From Actinomycetes bacterium (GTDB lineage Bacteria > Actinomycetota > Actinomycetes > Actinomycetales > Microbacteriaceae): 64,000 nucleotides of DNA. The stretch lies in NCBI GenBank assembly GCA_023431405.1, contig JAEYVZ010000010.1, positions 1 through 64,000 of the forward strand. Direction: 5' to 3'. The translations under genes were made by a program, and so were the position numbers. Shown here in pieces: positions 1 to 8,531 of this stretch (position 1 is the stretch's first letter; every line of letters starts with the position of its first letter). A model generated the notes under the pieces. It made no database searches and was not told where the DNA came from. It saw only the letters and a program-made list of their open reading frames with translations.

Positions 1-1338
1 GAGCTGGGCGCCGCCGAGCCGCCCGCCGACCAGGCCCCGCTTGCTTCCGCCGCCACCACGCCGTCCGCGGGGGCGCCGGCACCGGTGACCGCTGCGGGCG
101 CCGGTGGGGTGGCGTTGCGCCGCGGACTCCCGCGCACGGAGGGTGGAGAGGCATGGCCGCCGGAGGGCATGTTCTCCGCGGCTCCTGCGGAGCCCGCGCT
201 CACGTCGGGCGCCGTCGCGGATGCCTCCCCCGCTGCCCCCGAGCCGATCGCGCCGTCGGCGGCGACCACCGCTTCCGCCGTCGTCGCGGCGACCCCGACT
301 GCTCCGCGAGAGGTGGCGGTGACATCCGGTCCGCGCCCGCCGCTGACCGCGCCCCGCACCGTCTGGCCGGGTCGCGCCGCGACCCACCGCCCCGCTCCGC
401 CGCGGGAGCCGAAGCGGCTCGGCCCCTTCACCCGTGGGCAGTGGCTGGGCATCGTCGTGGTCGGCGGCGGGGGCCTGCTGTTGGCCGCCGCGATGGCGGT
501 GCTCCTCGTGCGCGTGCTGCTGTCGATGCCGTTCGGTCAGGATTTCCTGGCCGCCTACCCGGGCGAGTACCACCTCCCCGAGGGGGCACCCGTCGGTTTC
601 CCCGCGTGGCTGGGCTGGCAGCACTTCTTCAACGTGTTCCTCATGGTGCTGATCATCCGTTCGGGACTCACGATCCGCACCGAGAAGCGCCCGACGGTGT
701 TCTGGACCCCGAAGGGGAACAAGAAGGGCAAGACGAGCCTGACGATCTGGTTCCACCAGGCGCTCGATGTGCTGTGGCTCGTCAACGGCGCGGTGTTCGT
801 CGTGCTGCTGTTCGTCACCGGGCAGTGGATGCGGATCGTCCCCACCTCGTGGGAGGTGTTCCCCAACGCGCTGTCGGCGGCGCTGCAGTACGTGTCGCTC
901 GACTGGCCCACCGAGAACGGCTGGGTCAACTACAACGCGCTGCAGCAGCTGGCCTACTTCACGACCGTGTTCGTGGCCGCGCCTCTGGCCGCGATCACCG
1001 GTTACCGCATGAGCGGCCTGTGGCCCAAGAAGAACCAGCGTCTGAGCGCGGCGTACCCGATCGAGTGGGCGCGCAGGGTGCACTTCCCGGTGATGCTCTA
1101 CTTCGTGGCGTTCATCATCGTGCACGTCGCCCTGGTGTTCGCAACGGGCGCCCTGCGCAACCTCAACCACATGTATGCGGCCCAGGGCTCGGTCGACGGC
1201 ACTGCCTATGCCGACAACTGGACGGGGTTCTGGATCTTCGTCGCATCGATGGTGGTCATCGCTGCGGCCTGGGTCGCCGCCCGCCCGCTCACCCTCGCGC
1301 CCCTCGCGAGGCTGTTCGGCACCGTCAGCGGCCGCTGA
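1..1338 (+). CDS. Cytochrome b/b6-domain membrane protein, 5' end outside window
   Basis: The frame is open from base 1, so the true start lies upstream; a GTG at 85 is the first in-window candidate. The N-terminal part (to about residue 135) is Ala/Pro-rich and probably cytoplasmic. About six hydrophobic segments follow. Histidines in or beside membrane segments (WQHFF, WFHQA, VHFPV, IIVHVA) are candidate b-heme ligands. This resembles the membrane cytochrome b subunit of formate-dehydrogenase-like and related oxidoreductases, which pass electrons between quinone and a partner enzyme. No partner subunit is visible in the window. The thiolase follows 39 bp downstream on the same strand. The family is fairly clear; the specific role is not. 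Confidence 0.7.
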   Translation, partial: ELGAAEPPADQAPLASAATTPSAGAPAPVTAAGAGGVALRRGLPRTEGGEAWPPEGMFSAAPAEPALTSGAVADASPAAPEPIAPSAATTASAVVAATPTAPREVAVTSGPRPPLTAPRTVWPGRAATHRPAPPREPKRLGPFTRGQWLGIVVVGGGGLLLAAAMAVLLVRVLLSMPFGQDFLAAYPGEYHLPEGAPVGFPAWLGWQHFFNVFLMVLIIRSGLTIRTEKRPTVFWTPKGNKKGKTSLTIWFHQALDVLWLVNGAVFVVLLFVTGQWMRIVPTSWEVFPNALSAALQYVSLDWPTENGWVNYNALQQLAYFTTVFVAAPLAAITGYRMSGLWPKKNQRLSAAYPIEWARRVHFPVMLYFVAFIIVHVALVFATGALRNLNHMYAAQGSVDGTAYADNWTGFWIFVASMVVIAAAWVAARPLTLAPLARLFGTVSGR

Positions 1339-1377
1339 CGAGCGGTCGCCGCGCGCGGCGAGGACAGAGAGGATGAC

Positions 1378-2559
1378 ATGCCCGCCAGCTTCATCTACGA
1401 CGCGGTCCGCACGCCCTTCGGTCGCATCGGCAAAGCCCTCGCGGGTGTGCGACCCGACGACCTCGCAGCGGGGGTGCTCAGCGCCCTCGCCGGTCGCCAC
1501 GCGGGCTTCGACCCGGGGCGCGTCGATGACGTCTATCTCGGCGCCGCCAACCAGGCCGGCGAGGACAACCGCAATGTCGCGCGCATGGCTGCTCTGCTGG
1601 CCGGATGGCCGACGACGGTGCCCGGGGCGACGATCAACCGGCTCTGCGGGTCCGGCCTCGATGCCGTGATCCAGGCGAGCCGGGCGGTCGAGGTCGGCGA
1701 CGCCGACGTCGTGGTCGCCGGCGGTGTCGAGTCGATGAGCCGCGCGCCGTGGGTGCTCGCGAAGCCGCAGCGCCCGTACCCGGCGGGCAACGAGACGCTC
1801 TACTCGACCACCCTGGGATGGCGGTTCGTGAACCCCCGCATGCCGCAGCGGTGGACGCTGTCGATGGGGGAGGCGACCGAACTGCTGGCCGAACGTCACG
1901 GCATCACCCGCGAAGAGCAGGATGCCTTCGCGGTCGGCAGTCACCTGCGCGCTGCCGCAGCATGGGATGCCGGGGTCTACGACGATGAAGTGGTCGCCGT
2001 GCCGGGCGTCGACCTGCGCCGTGACGAGAACATCCGCGCCGACGCGTCCACGGACAGTCTCGCCCCGCTCGCCCCGGCATTCCGAGAGGGCGGCACGGTC
2101 ACGGCGGGCAACGCGTCGCCGTTGACGGACGGCGCGTCGGCGGTGCTGGTGGGATCTGAGCGGGCCTCTGCGCTCCTCGGGGGTGCGGAGCCGCTCGCGC
2201 GCATCGTCTCGCGCGCCGCAGTCGGGAACGATCCGGACGTCTTCGGGATCGCGCCGGTCGCGGCGGCCGAGGCAGCATTGGCGCGCGCCGGCGTCACGTG
2301 GGACGACATCGACGTCGTCGAGCTCAACGAGGCGTTCGCCGCGCAGAGCCTCGCATGCCTGCGGCTGTGGCCCGGCCTCGACCCGGCGAAGGTCAACGTG
2401 CACGGCGGCGCGATCGCGATCGGCCACCCGCTGGGAGCCTCAGGCGGCCGCGTCGTGGGCCACGCCGCTCACGAGCTCGCGCGCCGAGGGGGCGGGGTCG
2501 CGCTCGCTGCGATCTGCATCGGGGTCGGTCAAGGCCTCGCGGTCGTCATCGAACGCTGA
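1378..2559 (+). CDS. Acetyl-CoA acetyltransferase / thiolase (393 aa)
   Basis: This is a full-length thiolase of the usual length (about 390 aa). The nucleophilic cysteine is C90 in NRLCGSGLDAV. The GGVESMSRAP signature follows, and the C-terminal catalytic motifs are GHPLGASGGR and CIGVGQG. The long insert with GNETLYSTTLGW recalls 3-oxoadipyl-CoA thiolases (PcaF-like), but no aromatic pathway genes are nearby, so the substrate is left open. It would cleave or form 3-oxoacyl-CoA in the cytoplasm. The ATG at 1378 is preceded by a GAGAGGATG purine run that can serve as ribosome binding site. It may be co-transcribed with the cytochrome b gene. Confidence 0.88.
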   Translation: MPASFIYDAVRTPFGRIGKALAGVRPDDLAAGVLSALAGRHAGFDPGRVDDVYLGAANQAGEDNRNVARMAALLAGWPTTVPGATINRLCGSGLDAVIQASRAVEVGDADVVVAGGVESMSRAPWVLAKPQRPYPAGNETLYSTTLGWRFVNPRMPQRWTLSMGEATELLAERHGITREEQDAFAVGSHLRAAAAWDAGVYDDEVVAVPGVDLRRDENIRADASTDSLAPLAPAFREGGTVTAGNASPLTDGASAVLVGSERASALLGGAEPLARIVSRAAVGNDPDVFGIAPVAAAEAALARAGVTWDDIDVVELNEAFAAQSLACLRLWPGLDPAKVNVHGGAIAIGHPLGASGGRVVGHAAHELARRGGGVALAAICIGVGQGLAVVIER

Positions 2560-2573
2560 CCTGACGGACGACG

Positions 2574-3080
2574 TCAGCGGACGAAGCGGACCTCGGTGAG
2601 CGTCTCGCCGAGGAACGGCTCGGTGTGGGTCGCGCCGTCGAGCGCGAAACCGTTGCGCGTGTAGAAGCGGTGGGCGCGAGGGTTGTCTTCCGCGACCCAC
2701 AGGTAGGCTTCTTCGCCTTCGCCGATGGCGGCATCGAACAGCTTCTGCCCGATGCCGGTTCCGTGGAACTTCGACAGGAGGTAGATGAAGTAGAGCTCCC
2801 GCACGCGGGGGGCGTCACGGTCGCGGGCCGGTCCCGACCCGGCGAACCCGATGATCTCTCCACCGACGAGGGCGGCGACCATCGTGAACTCCGGGCCCTG
2901 CAGGGCCCAGTGAGTCCACAGTTCTGCCAGACGCTTGGGTGAGACGTTCTCGAGAGCGGCGGTGCTGATGAGGTGGTCGTAGGTCTCGTGCCAACAGGTG
3001 GCGTGCACGCGGCCGAGGGCCTCGGCATCCACGTCTCGAACGGGACGGACGACGACGTCGGTCTGCAGTTCGGCTTCCAT
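2574..3080 (-). CDS. GNAT-family N-acetyltransferase (168 aa)
   Basis: The length and fold signature are those of a GNAT acetyltransferase: a basic N-terminal strand (VVRPVRDVDA), a central beta-hairpin (MVAALVGGEIIGFAG), and the acetyl-CoA loop region around KFHGTGIGQKLFDAAI (Q/R-x-x-G-x-G/A type). The end, AHRFYTRNGFALDG, is the typical motif B/C tyrosine region. The acceptor cannot be told from sequence. It is convergent with the thiolase (14 bp between stops) and divergent from the thioesterase. The ATG is preceded by TAGAGT and six bases with no Shine-Dalgarno, so its mRNA is probably leaderless. Confidence 0.85.
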   Translation of the reverse strand: MEAELQTDVVVRPVRDVDAEALGRVHATCWHETYDHLISTAALENVSPKRLAELWTHWALQGPEFTMVAALVGGEIIGFAGSGPARDRDAPRVRELYFIYLLSKFHGTGIGQKLFDAAIGEGEEAYLWVAEDNPRAHRFYTRNGFALDGATHTEPFLGETLTEVRFVR

Positions 3081-3086
3081 GGGGTG

Positions 3087-3092
3087 ACTCTA
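3087..3092 (-). promoter_or_regulatory. -10 box of leaderless GNAT gene
   Basis: TAGAGT on the minus strand lies six bases before the ATG at 3080. No ribosome binding site fits between, so transcription probably starts at the start codon. Confidence 0.55.
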
Positions 3093-3196
3093 CGTGCGGC
3101 GCCTGCAATCGCGAAATCGACGGAGCCGTGTGTTTTCGCGGCGCGTCATCTGTAGAACGTCGACAACGCATTTCGCGCGAGCACCCTCACCGTCGC

Positions 3197-3202
3197 TACC
3201 AT
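3197..3202 (+). promoter_or_regulatory. -10 box of leaderless thioesterase gene
   Basis: TACCAT is followed by eight bases and the GTG at 3211. This is the longest spacing seen in this promoter family in the window and lacks a Shine-Dalgarno. Confidence 0.45.
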
Positions 3203-3210
3203 CACGCCTC

Positions 3211-3771
3211 GTGAATGTGTGGTGGCGGACTCTTCTGACGATCATGCGCGCGAAGGTCGTGCTGCGGCGCCGCGGTCCCATCCCGCCCTCGTCGGTGGGC
3301 CGGGTGCGCCTGCGGACGCTCCCTACCGACATCGACCTGCTGGGCCACATGAACAACGGTCGCTACGCCTCGCTGTTCGACCTCGGGCGCTTCGACCTCC
3401 TCATCCGCACGGGGATCTGGGATGCCATGAACGCGCAGGGCTGGTACGCCGTGGTGGCGAGCGAGACGGTGACCTTCCGGAAGTCGCTGCAGCTGTGGCA
3501 GCGCTTCACCGTCGAGTCGCGGCTGTACGGCCACGACGACAAGGCGGTGTACCAGATCCACCGCGCCGTGGTCGACGGCGAGGTCTACGCGGAGATGATC
3601 GTGCGCGCCCGGTTTCTCCGGCGTACCGGAGGAGTCGTCAACACCGAGGAGCTGTTCGAGGCTCTGCACCGCCCCGACGACCTTCCGCCGCTGCCCTCTT
3701 GGGTCGTCGACTGGGCGGCCGGGGCGGCACTCCCCTCGACGAAGAGCCCCGCTCCGAGCCTCTGGAACTGA
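3211..3771 (+). CDS. Hotdog-fold acyl-CoA thioesterase-like protein (186 aa)
   Basis: The protein has the hotdog thioesterase pattern TDIDLLGHMNNGRYASLFDLGR, in which the D and the HMNN segment form the active-site region of 4-hydroxybenzoyl-CoA-type thioesterases. The later strands (VTFRKSLQLWQ, EMIVRARFLRR) fit the same fold. It resembles the THEM6-like subgroup. It would hydrolyse an acyl-CoA or acyl thioester; the substrate is unknown. The GTG at 3211 was chosen because it follows a TACCAT box by eight bases and the conserved domain starts soon after. The frame stays open upstream to 3094 without similarity to the family. Confidence 0.75.
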   Translation: MNVWWRTLLTIMRAKVVLRRRGPIPPSSVGRVRLRTLPTDIDLLGHMNNGRYASLFDLGRFDLLIRTGIWDAMNAQGWYAVVASETVTFRKSLQLWQRFTVESRLYGHDDKAVYQIHRAVVDGEVYAEMIVRARFLRRTGGVVNTEELFEALHRPDDLPPLPSWVVDWAAGAALPSTKSPAPSLWN

Positions 3772-3813
3772 CCGGCTCCGGCCGACTCGACCGCGCAGCG
3801 CCGCACGCGGGCC

Positions 3814-4698
3814 TCAGCCGGTCGGGCGCTGCGCGAACGCGTCGGCGAGCGCCTCGCGGACGACCCGGATGCTGGGGCGGGCGGCATCCGAGTGCCGCAC
3901 CGCGGTGAAGATCTCCCGAACGGGCGCTCCGGGCAGGTCGGAGAGCACCACGGCGGGTTTTGCGCCGCCCCACAGCAGATCGGGAAGAAGCCCGACGGCG
4001 TGACCGGCGGCGATCAGTTGCACGTGGGCGGCGAGGTCGGCCAGTTCGAACCGCACGTCGGGCTCGAAGCCCGCAGCCCGGCACTGCTGCACGGCCCACT
4101 CGCGGGCGGCGGTGCCGCGCGGCTCCATGACCCAGGCGCGGCCGGCGAGAGAGGGGAGGGCGTGCGTGCCGGATGAGGCCGCGATCCGCACCGGATCGGT
4201 GCCGAGGACGGTGCGGTCGAGGTCGGCACGCTGTTCGCGGGTGTGGCCGGGGTACTGCTCGGCGATGACGAGATCGAACCCGCGCGCCGACAGCTCGAAC
4301 AGCCCCTCCTCCGGCGGGGTCTCGGCGACCTCGACACGCAGCGTGGGCGACCGTTCGGCCAGGAGGCTCAGCGCCGTCGGTACGAGGGCGCGCGCGGCGG
4401 TCTGGAGCACGGCCACGCGCACCGGGGCGATGCCGGGCCGGAGGGTCTCGAGCTCGGCGCGCGCCCGCTCGTCGAGCGCGAGAGCCCGCGCCGCATGCTC
4501 CGCGAGCGCGATGCCGTGCTCGGTGAGGCGCACGCGGCGGCCGTCGGGCGCGAGCAGGGGCACTCCGGCCTCCCGTTCGAGCTGGGCCAGCTGCTGCGAG
4601 ATCGTCGACGGACTGTAGGAGAGGGCTTCGGCCACGGCGGAGAGGGTGCCGCGCAGGGCCAGTTCATGCAGCAGCCGGAGGCGTCGCAGCTCGAACAC
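3814..4698 (-). CDS. LysR-family transcriptional regulator (294 aa)
   Basis: This is a standard-length LysR protein. The N-terminal winged helix-turn-helix spans residues 1-60 (RRLRLLHELALRGTLSAVA, then SPSTISQQLAQLE), followed by a periplasmic-binding-like effector domain. The GTG start has a good Shine-Dalgarno (AAGGGGA). It is divergent from putA with a 113-bp gap that contains a TGAA-N5-TTCA palindrome, so it is the obvious candidate regulator of proline catabolism, perhaps sensing proline or a related metabolite. That link is inference from position only. The C-terminus is convergent with the thioesterase gene. Confidence 0.88.
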   Translation of the reverse strand: MFELRRLRLLHELALRGTLSAVAEALSYSPSTISQQLAQLEREAGVPLLAPDGRRVRLTEHGIALAEHAARALALDERARAELETLRPGIAPVRVAVLQTAARALVPTALSLLAERSPTLRVEVAETPPEEGLFELSARGFDLVIAEQYPGHTREQRADLDRTVLGTDPVRIAASSGTHALPSLAGRAWVMEPRGTAAREWAVQQCRAAGFEPDVRFELADLAAHVQLIAAGHAVGLLPDLLWGGAKPAVVLSDLPGAPVREIFTAVRHSDAARPSIRVVREALADAFAQRPTG

Positions 4699-4725
4699 CG
4701 CTCCCCTTTCACTCGTCGAAAACCG

Positions 4726-4738
4726 TGAACGGTATTCA
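4726..4738. promoter_or_regulatory. Candidate LysR operator between lysR-type gene and putA
   Basis: TGAACGGTATTCA is an inverted repeat (TGAA-N5-TTCA) in the shared intergenic region. It lies 28 bp before the regulator start and about 75 bp before the preferred putA start, where a LysR protein could both autoregulate and activate. Confidence 0.4.
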
Positions 4739-4811
4739 TCGTAGATCGTCGCTTTTCTCGATTCGTGGCGTCGCTCACCCTGAAGGGATGGAGCGGGTGC
4801 AGGCTGGAAGC

Positions 4812-7800
4812 ATGGCGGACGGATCGAAGACCGGCGTCGAGGCGACGAGCGACCTCGTGGAGCAGGCGGTGCACCTGGCGCGCCGCTGGGTGTCCGAAGC
4901 GGCAGACGAAGAGGTCGACCCTGCCGCCCAGCGTCTCGCCGGCGTCCTGAAAGACCCGAATGGCCTGCCGTTCACCATCGGCTTCGTCGACGGCGTCATG
5001 CGACCGGAGAGCCTCACGGCCGCGGCCGCGAACCTCCACCGGGTCGCGGGGCTCGCTCCCGGATTCCTCCCCTGGTACCTGCGCGGCGCGGTGCGCCTCG
5101 GCGGTGCGGTCGCGCCCTTCCTCCCCGCCCCGACCGTGCCCATCGCGCGACGTGCGCTGCGCGAGATGGTCGGCCACCTCGTCGTCGACGCGCGCCCCGA
5201 CAAGCTCGGTCCCGCCATCGAGGCGCTGCGCGCGTCGGGATCGCGCCTCAACCTGAATCTCCTCGGCGAGGCCGTGCTCGGCGAGCACGAGGCACGACGG
5301 CGACTCGACGGCATCCACGACCTCATCCGCCGCAGCGACGTGGACTACGTCTCTGTCAAGGTGTCGGCCATCGTGAGCCACATCTCCATGTGGGCGTTCG
5401 ACGACGTCGTCGACGAGGTCGTGGAGCGCCTGCTGCCGCTGTATCTGACGGCCGCCGCCGACGGCACCTTCATCAACCTCGACATGGAGGAATACCGAGA
5501 CCTCGACCTCACGATCGCCGTCTTCATGCGGATCCTCGACGACCCGCGACTGAGCGGGCTCGAGGCGGGCATCGTGCTGCAGGCGTACCTCCCCGACGCC
5601 CCCGCCGCTCTGCAGCGACTCACTGCGTGGGCGCAGGAGCGGGTCGACGGCGGAGGGGCCCGCATCAAGGTGCGCCTCGTGAAGGGCGCGAACCTGGCGA
5701 TGGAGCGGGTGGATGCCGTCATGCACGGGTGGCCCCTCGCGACGCACGCGTCGAAGCTCGACACGGATGCCGGATACCTCCGCTGCCTGGACGCCGCCCT
5801 CACGCCCGAGGCCACCGCTGCGGTGCGGGTCGGTGTCGCCGGGCACAACCTGTTCGACATCGCCTACGCATGGCTGCTGGCGGGGGAGCGGGACGTGCGC
5901 GACGCCGTCGAGTTCGAGATGCTCCTCGGCATGGCGCAGGGGCAGGTGCGCGCGGTCTCGCGCGAGGTCGGGCCCGTGCTGCTGTACGTGCCGGTCGTAC
6001 GGCCCGATGAGTTCGACGTCGCCATCAGCTACCTGGTGCGACGGCTCGAGGAGAACGCGTCGGGCGACAACTTCCTCTCGGCCGCGTTCGACCTCGCGAG
6101 CGACCCGGCGATGTTCGAACGGGAACGCGACCGCTTCGTGCGATCGGTCGCCCGCGCCGCCGACCCGGCGCTCGCGAGCGGCCCGAACCGCAGGCAGGAC
6201 CGCGCCGCCGAGGCTGCCCGGCATCGCGGGCGCCGCGACGACCATTCCGATGCCGGCGTCGACGACGGCACCGCCGATGCTCTGCCGACACAGCCGGGGT
6301 CTGCGACCGAGCCGGAGCCCGCCGCCCTCACCCAGGCGGTCCTCGCCATCGCCGACGACACCCTCTACGTCGAGACCGCCGTCTTCGCGCCGCGCGAGGG
6401 CGACATCGACGACGGGGGAGCCCCCGGATTCGCGAACGCGCCCGACTCCGATCCCGCGCTCCCGGCCAACCGCGCCTGGGCCCGCGAGGTGATCTCGCGC
6501 GTGGAGACCTCCACCGCCGGCGACGCCGTCATCGACGCCGCCCGCATCGCCGACCCTGAGGAACTCGACGCGGCCGTCCGTCGCGCCGAGGAGGCGGGGG
6601 AGGCATGGGGCGCGACGCCGGCCGCCGAGCGCTCACAGATGCTTCAGGCCGCCGCGCGCGCCCTCGAGGCGCGCCGTGGCGAGCTCATCGAAGTCGCGGC
6701 ATCCGAGACCGGCAAGGTGTTCGCCGAGGCCGACGTCGAAGTCAGCGAAGCCGTCGACTTCGCCGGGTACTACGCGGCCACCGCACGCGAGCTCGACCGC
6801 GTGAGCGGCGCGAAGTTCGTGCCGTCGCGGGTGACCGTCGTCACTCCGCCCTGGAACTTCCCGATCGCGATCCCGGCGGGCGGGGTGCTCGCCGCGCTCG
6901 CCGCCGGCTCGGCGGTCGTGTTCAAGCCCGCGCCGCAGGCAAGGCGCTGTGCCGCCGTCGTCGCCACCGCGATCTGGGAGGCCCTCGACGAGGCCGGGAT
7001 GCCGCGCGACCTCGTGACTCTTGTCGACATCGAGGAGGGCGCCCTCGGGCAGCGGCTCATCACCCACCCGAGCGTCGAGCGCGTGATCCTCACCGGCGCG
7101 TGGGAGACGGCCGCCCTCTTCCGCTCGTGGCGCCCCGAGCTGCCGCTTCTCGCAGAGACGAGCGGCAAGAACGCGATCATCGTGATGCCCTCGGCAGACC
7201 TCGACCTCGCCGCATCCGACATCGTCAAGAGCGCGTTCGGCCATGCCGGTCAGAAGTGCTCGGCGGCATCCCTCGCGATCCTCGTCGGGCCCGTCGCCCA
7301 CTCCGAGCGATTCGCGCGCCAGCTCGTCGACGCCGCCCGATCCCTCCGCGTGGGACCGCCCTCCGACCCGCTGAGCGAAGTCGGCCCGGTGATCGAGCCG
7401 CCGCAGGGAAAGCTCGCGTGGGCCCTGACGGAACTCGCCGACGGTGAACGCTGGCTCCTCCCGCCGGAGCGGCTCGGCGTCGCTGGCGGGGCGGACAGCG
7501 TCGAGGGACGACTGTGGACTCCCGGCATCCGCACCGGCGTGCAGCCGGGATCACGCGTGCATCTCGAGGAGTTCTTCGGTCCGGTGCTGGGGATCATGCA
7601 CGCCCGCTCGCTCGCCGAGGCGATCGAGCTGCAGAACGCGGTGGCCTACGGCCTCACCGCAGGACTCCACACGCAGGACCCCGACGATCTCGCTCTCTGG
7701 CTCGACGCGGTCGAGGCGGGGAACCTGTACGTCAACCGCGGCATCACCGGCGCCATCGTGCAACGACAGCCCTTCGGCGGGTGGAAGCGCTCGTCGGTGG

Positions 7801-8504
7801 GCGCGGGGGCGAAGGCGGGCGGACCGAACTATCTCATCGGGCTGGGTTCGTGGCGGGCCGCCACGGGGGTGCCGCAGTCGTCCACGCTGCACCTGCGCGG
7901 CCTCGACGGGCGCATCTCGACCGTGATCGAGGCCGCCCAGCCCACGCTCGATTTCGACGCCTTCGAGTGGCTGCGTCGCGGTGCGCTCTCCGACGCGGTC
8001 GCGTGGCACCGGGAGTTCGGCCAGGTGAAGGACGTGTCGCGCTTGGGCGTGGAGCGAAACCTCTTCCGGTACCGGCCCGTGGCGGTCGCGATCCGCGCGA
8101 CGTCGGATGCCGCGTGGCAGGAGGTGCTGCGTGTCGTCGTGGCGGGTGTGCGCGCCGGGTCGGACGTGACTCTCAGCGCCCCCGTCGGCATCCCGGCGTC
8201 GGTGCGGCACGCTCTCGGCGAGCTCGATCTTCCCGTGTTCGTGGAGACGAGTTCCGAGTTCGTGGAGCGGCTGCAGGGCGGAGAGGCTCCGCGCGTGCGT
8301 CTGGTCGGCCCGCGGCAATCGGTCGCGGCGACGCGGGCGGCGCTCGCTGAGGCGCTCGGCGGCGATCCCGACATCGCCGTGTACGACGGCGAGGTGACCA
8401 CCGCGGGGCGGCTGGAGCTTTTGCCGTTCCTGCGCGAGCAGTCGGTGACGATCACGGCGCATCGCTTCGGCAACCCCGATCCCTGGAGCGAAGAGGTCAT
8501 CTGA
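4812..8504 (+). CDS. putA: Bifunctional proline dehydrogenase / L-glutamate gamma-semialdehyde dehydrogenase (1230 aa)
   Basis: It oxidises proline to P5C (FAD, quinone-linked) and then P5C to glutamate (NAD). The PRODH barrel occupies about residues 1-450, with INLDMEEYRDLDLT, KVRLVKGANLAMERV and VGVAGHNLFDIAYAW. A low-complexity acidic linker covers about 455-555. The aldehyde dehydrogenase domain follows, with TPPWNFPIAIPAGG and the catalytic cysteine C816 in GHAGQKCSAAS. A C-terminal extension of about 200 residues is usual for actinobacterial PutA. There is no N-terminal ribbon-helix-helix DNA-binding domain, so it is not an autorepressor. The ATG at 4812 is preferred because CAGGCT lies six bases before it. 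Other in-frame starts are an ATG at 4788 and a GTG at 4725. Confidence 0.93.
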   Translation: MADGSKTGVEATSDLVEQAVHLARRWVSEAADEEVDPAAQRLAGVLKDPNGLPFTIGFVDGVMRPESLTAAAANLHRVAGLAPGFLPWYLRGAVRLGGAVAPFLPAPTVPIARRALREMVGHLVVDARPDKLGPAIEALRASGSRLNLNLLGEAVLGEHEARRRLDGIHDLIRRSDVDYVSVKVSAIVSHISMWAFDDVVDEVVERLLPLYLTAAADGTFINLDMEEYRDLDLTIAVFMRILDDPRLSGLEAGIVLQAYLPDAPAALQRLTAWAQERVDGGGARIKVRLVKGANLAMERVDAVMHGWPLATHASKLDTDAGYLRCLDAALTPEATAAVRVGVAGHNLFDIAYAWLLAGERDVRDAVEFEMLLGMAQGQVRAVSREVGPVLLYVPVVRPDEFDVAISYLVRRLEENASGDNFLSAAFDLASDPAMFERERDRFVRSVARAADPALASGPNRRQDRAAEAARHRGRRDDHSDAGVDDGTADALPTQPGSATEPEPAALTQAVLAIADDTLYVETAVFAPREGDIDDGGAPGFANAPDSDPALPANRAWAREVISRVETSTAGDAVIDAARIADPEELDAAVRRAEEAGEAWGATPAAERSQMLQAAARALEARRGELIEVAASETGKVFAEADVEVSEAVDFAGYYAATARELDRVSGAKFVPSRVTVVTPPWNFPIAIPAGGVLAALAAGSAVVFKPAPQARRCAAVVATAIWEALDEAGMPRDLVTLVDIEEGALGQRLITHPSVERVILTGAWETAALFRSWRPELPLLAETSGKNAIIVMPSADLDLAASDIVKSAFGHAGQKCSAASLAILVGPVAHSERFARQLVDAARSLRVGPPSDPLSEVGPVIEPPQGKLAWALTELADGERWLLPPERLGVAGGADSVEGRLWTPGIRTGVQPGSRVHLEEFFGPVLGIMHARSLAEAIELQNAVAYGLTAGLHTQDPDDLALWLDAVEAGNLYVNRGITGAIVQRQPFGGWKRSSVGAGAKAGGPNYLIGLGSWRAATGVPQSSTLHLRGLDGRISTVIEAAQPTLDFDAFEWLRRGALSDAVAWHREFGQVKDVSRLGVERNLFRYRPVAVAIRATSDAAWQEVLRVVVAGVRAGSDVTLSAPVGIPASVRHALGELDLPVFVETSSEFVERLQGGEAPRVRLVGPRQSVAATRAALAEALGGDPDIAVYDGEVTTAGRLELLPFLREQSVTITAHRFGNPDPWSEEVI

Positions 8505-8518
8505 TCGCCGACGCGCAC

Positions 8519-8524
8519 TAGCGT
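8519..8524 (+). promoter_or_regulatory. -10 box of leaderless alditol-oxidase-like gene
   Basis: TAGCGT is followed by seven bases and the ATG at 8532, with no Shine-Dalgarno. This fixes the start nine bases downstream of an alternative in-frame start at 8523. Confidence 0.5.
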
Positions 8525-8531
8525 GGGGCGC

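Noticed and set aside
4368..6245. A 625-codon open frame antisense to putA and the LysR-type gene
   Set aside because: It is a typical GC-rich shadow frame: low-complexity Arg/Glu/His composition, no family motif, fully overlapped by two clear genes.
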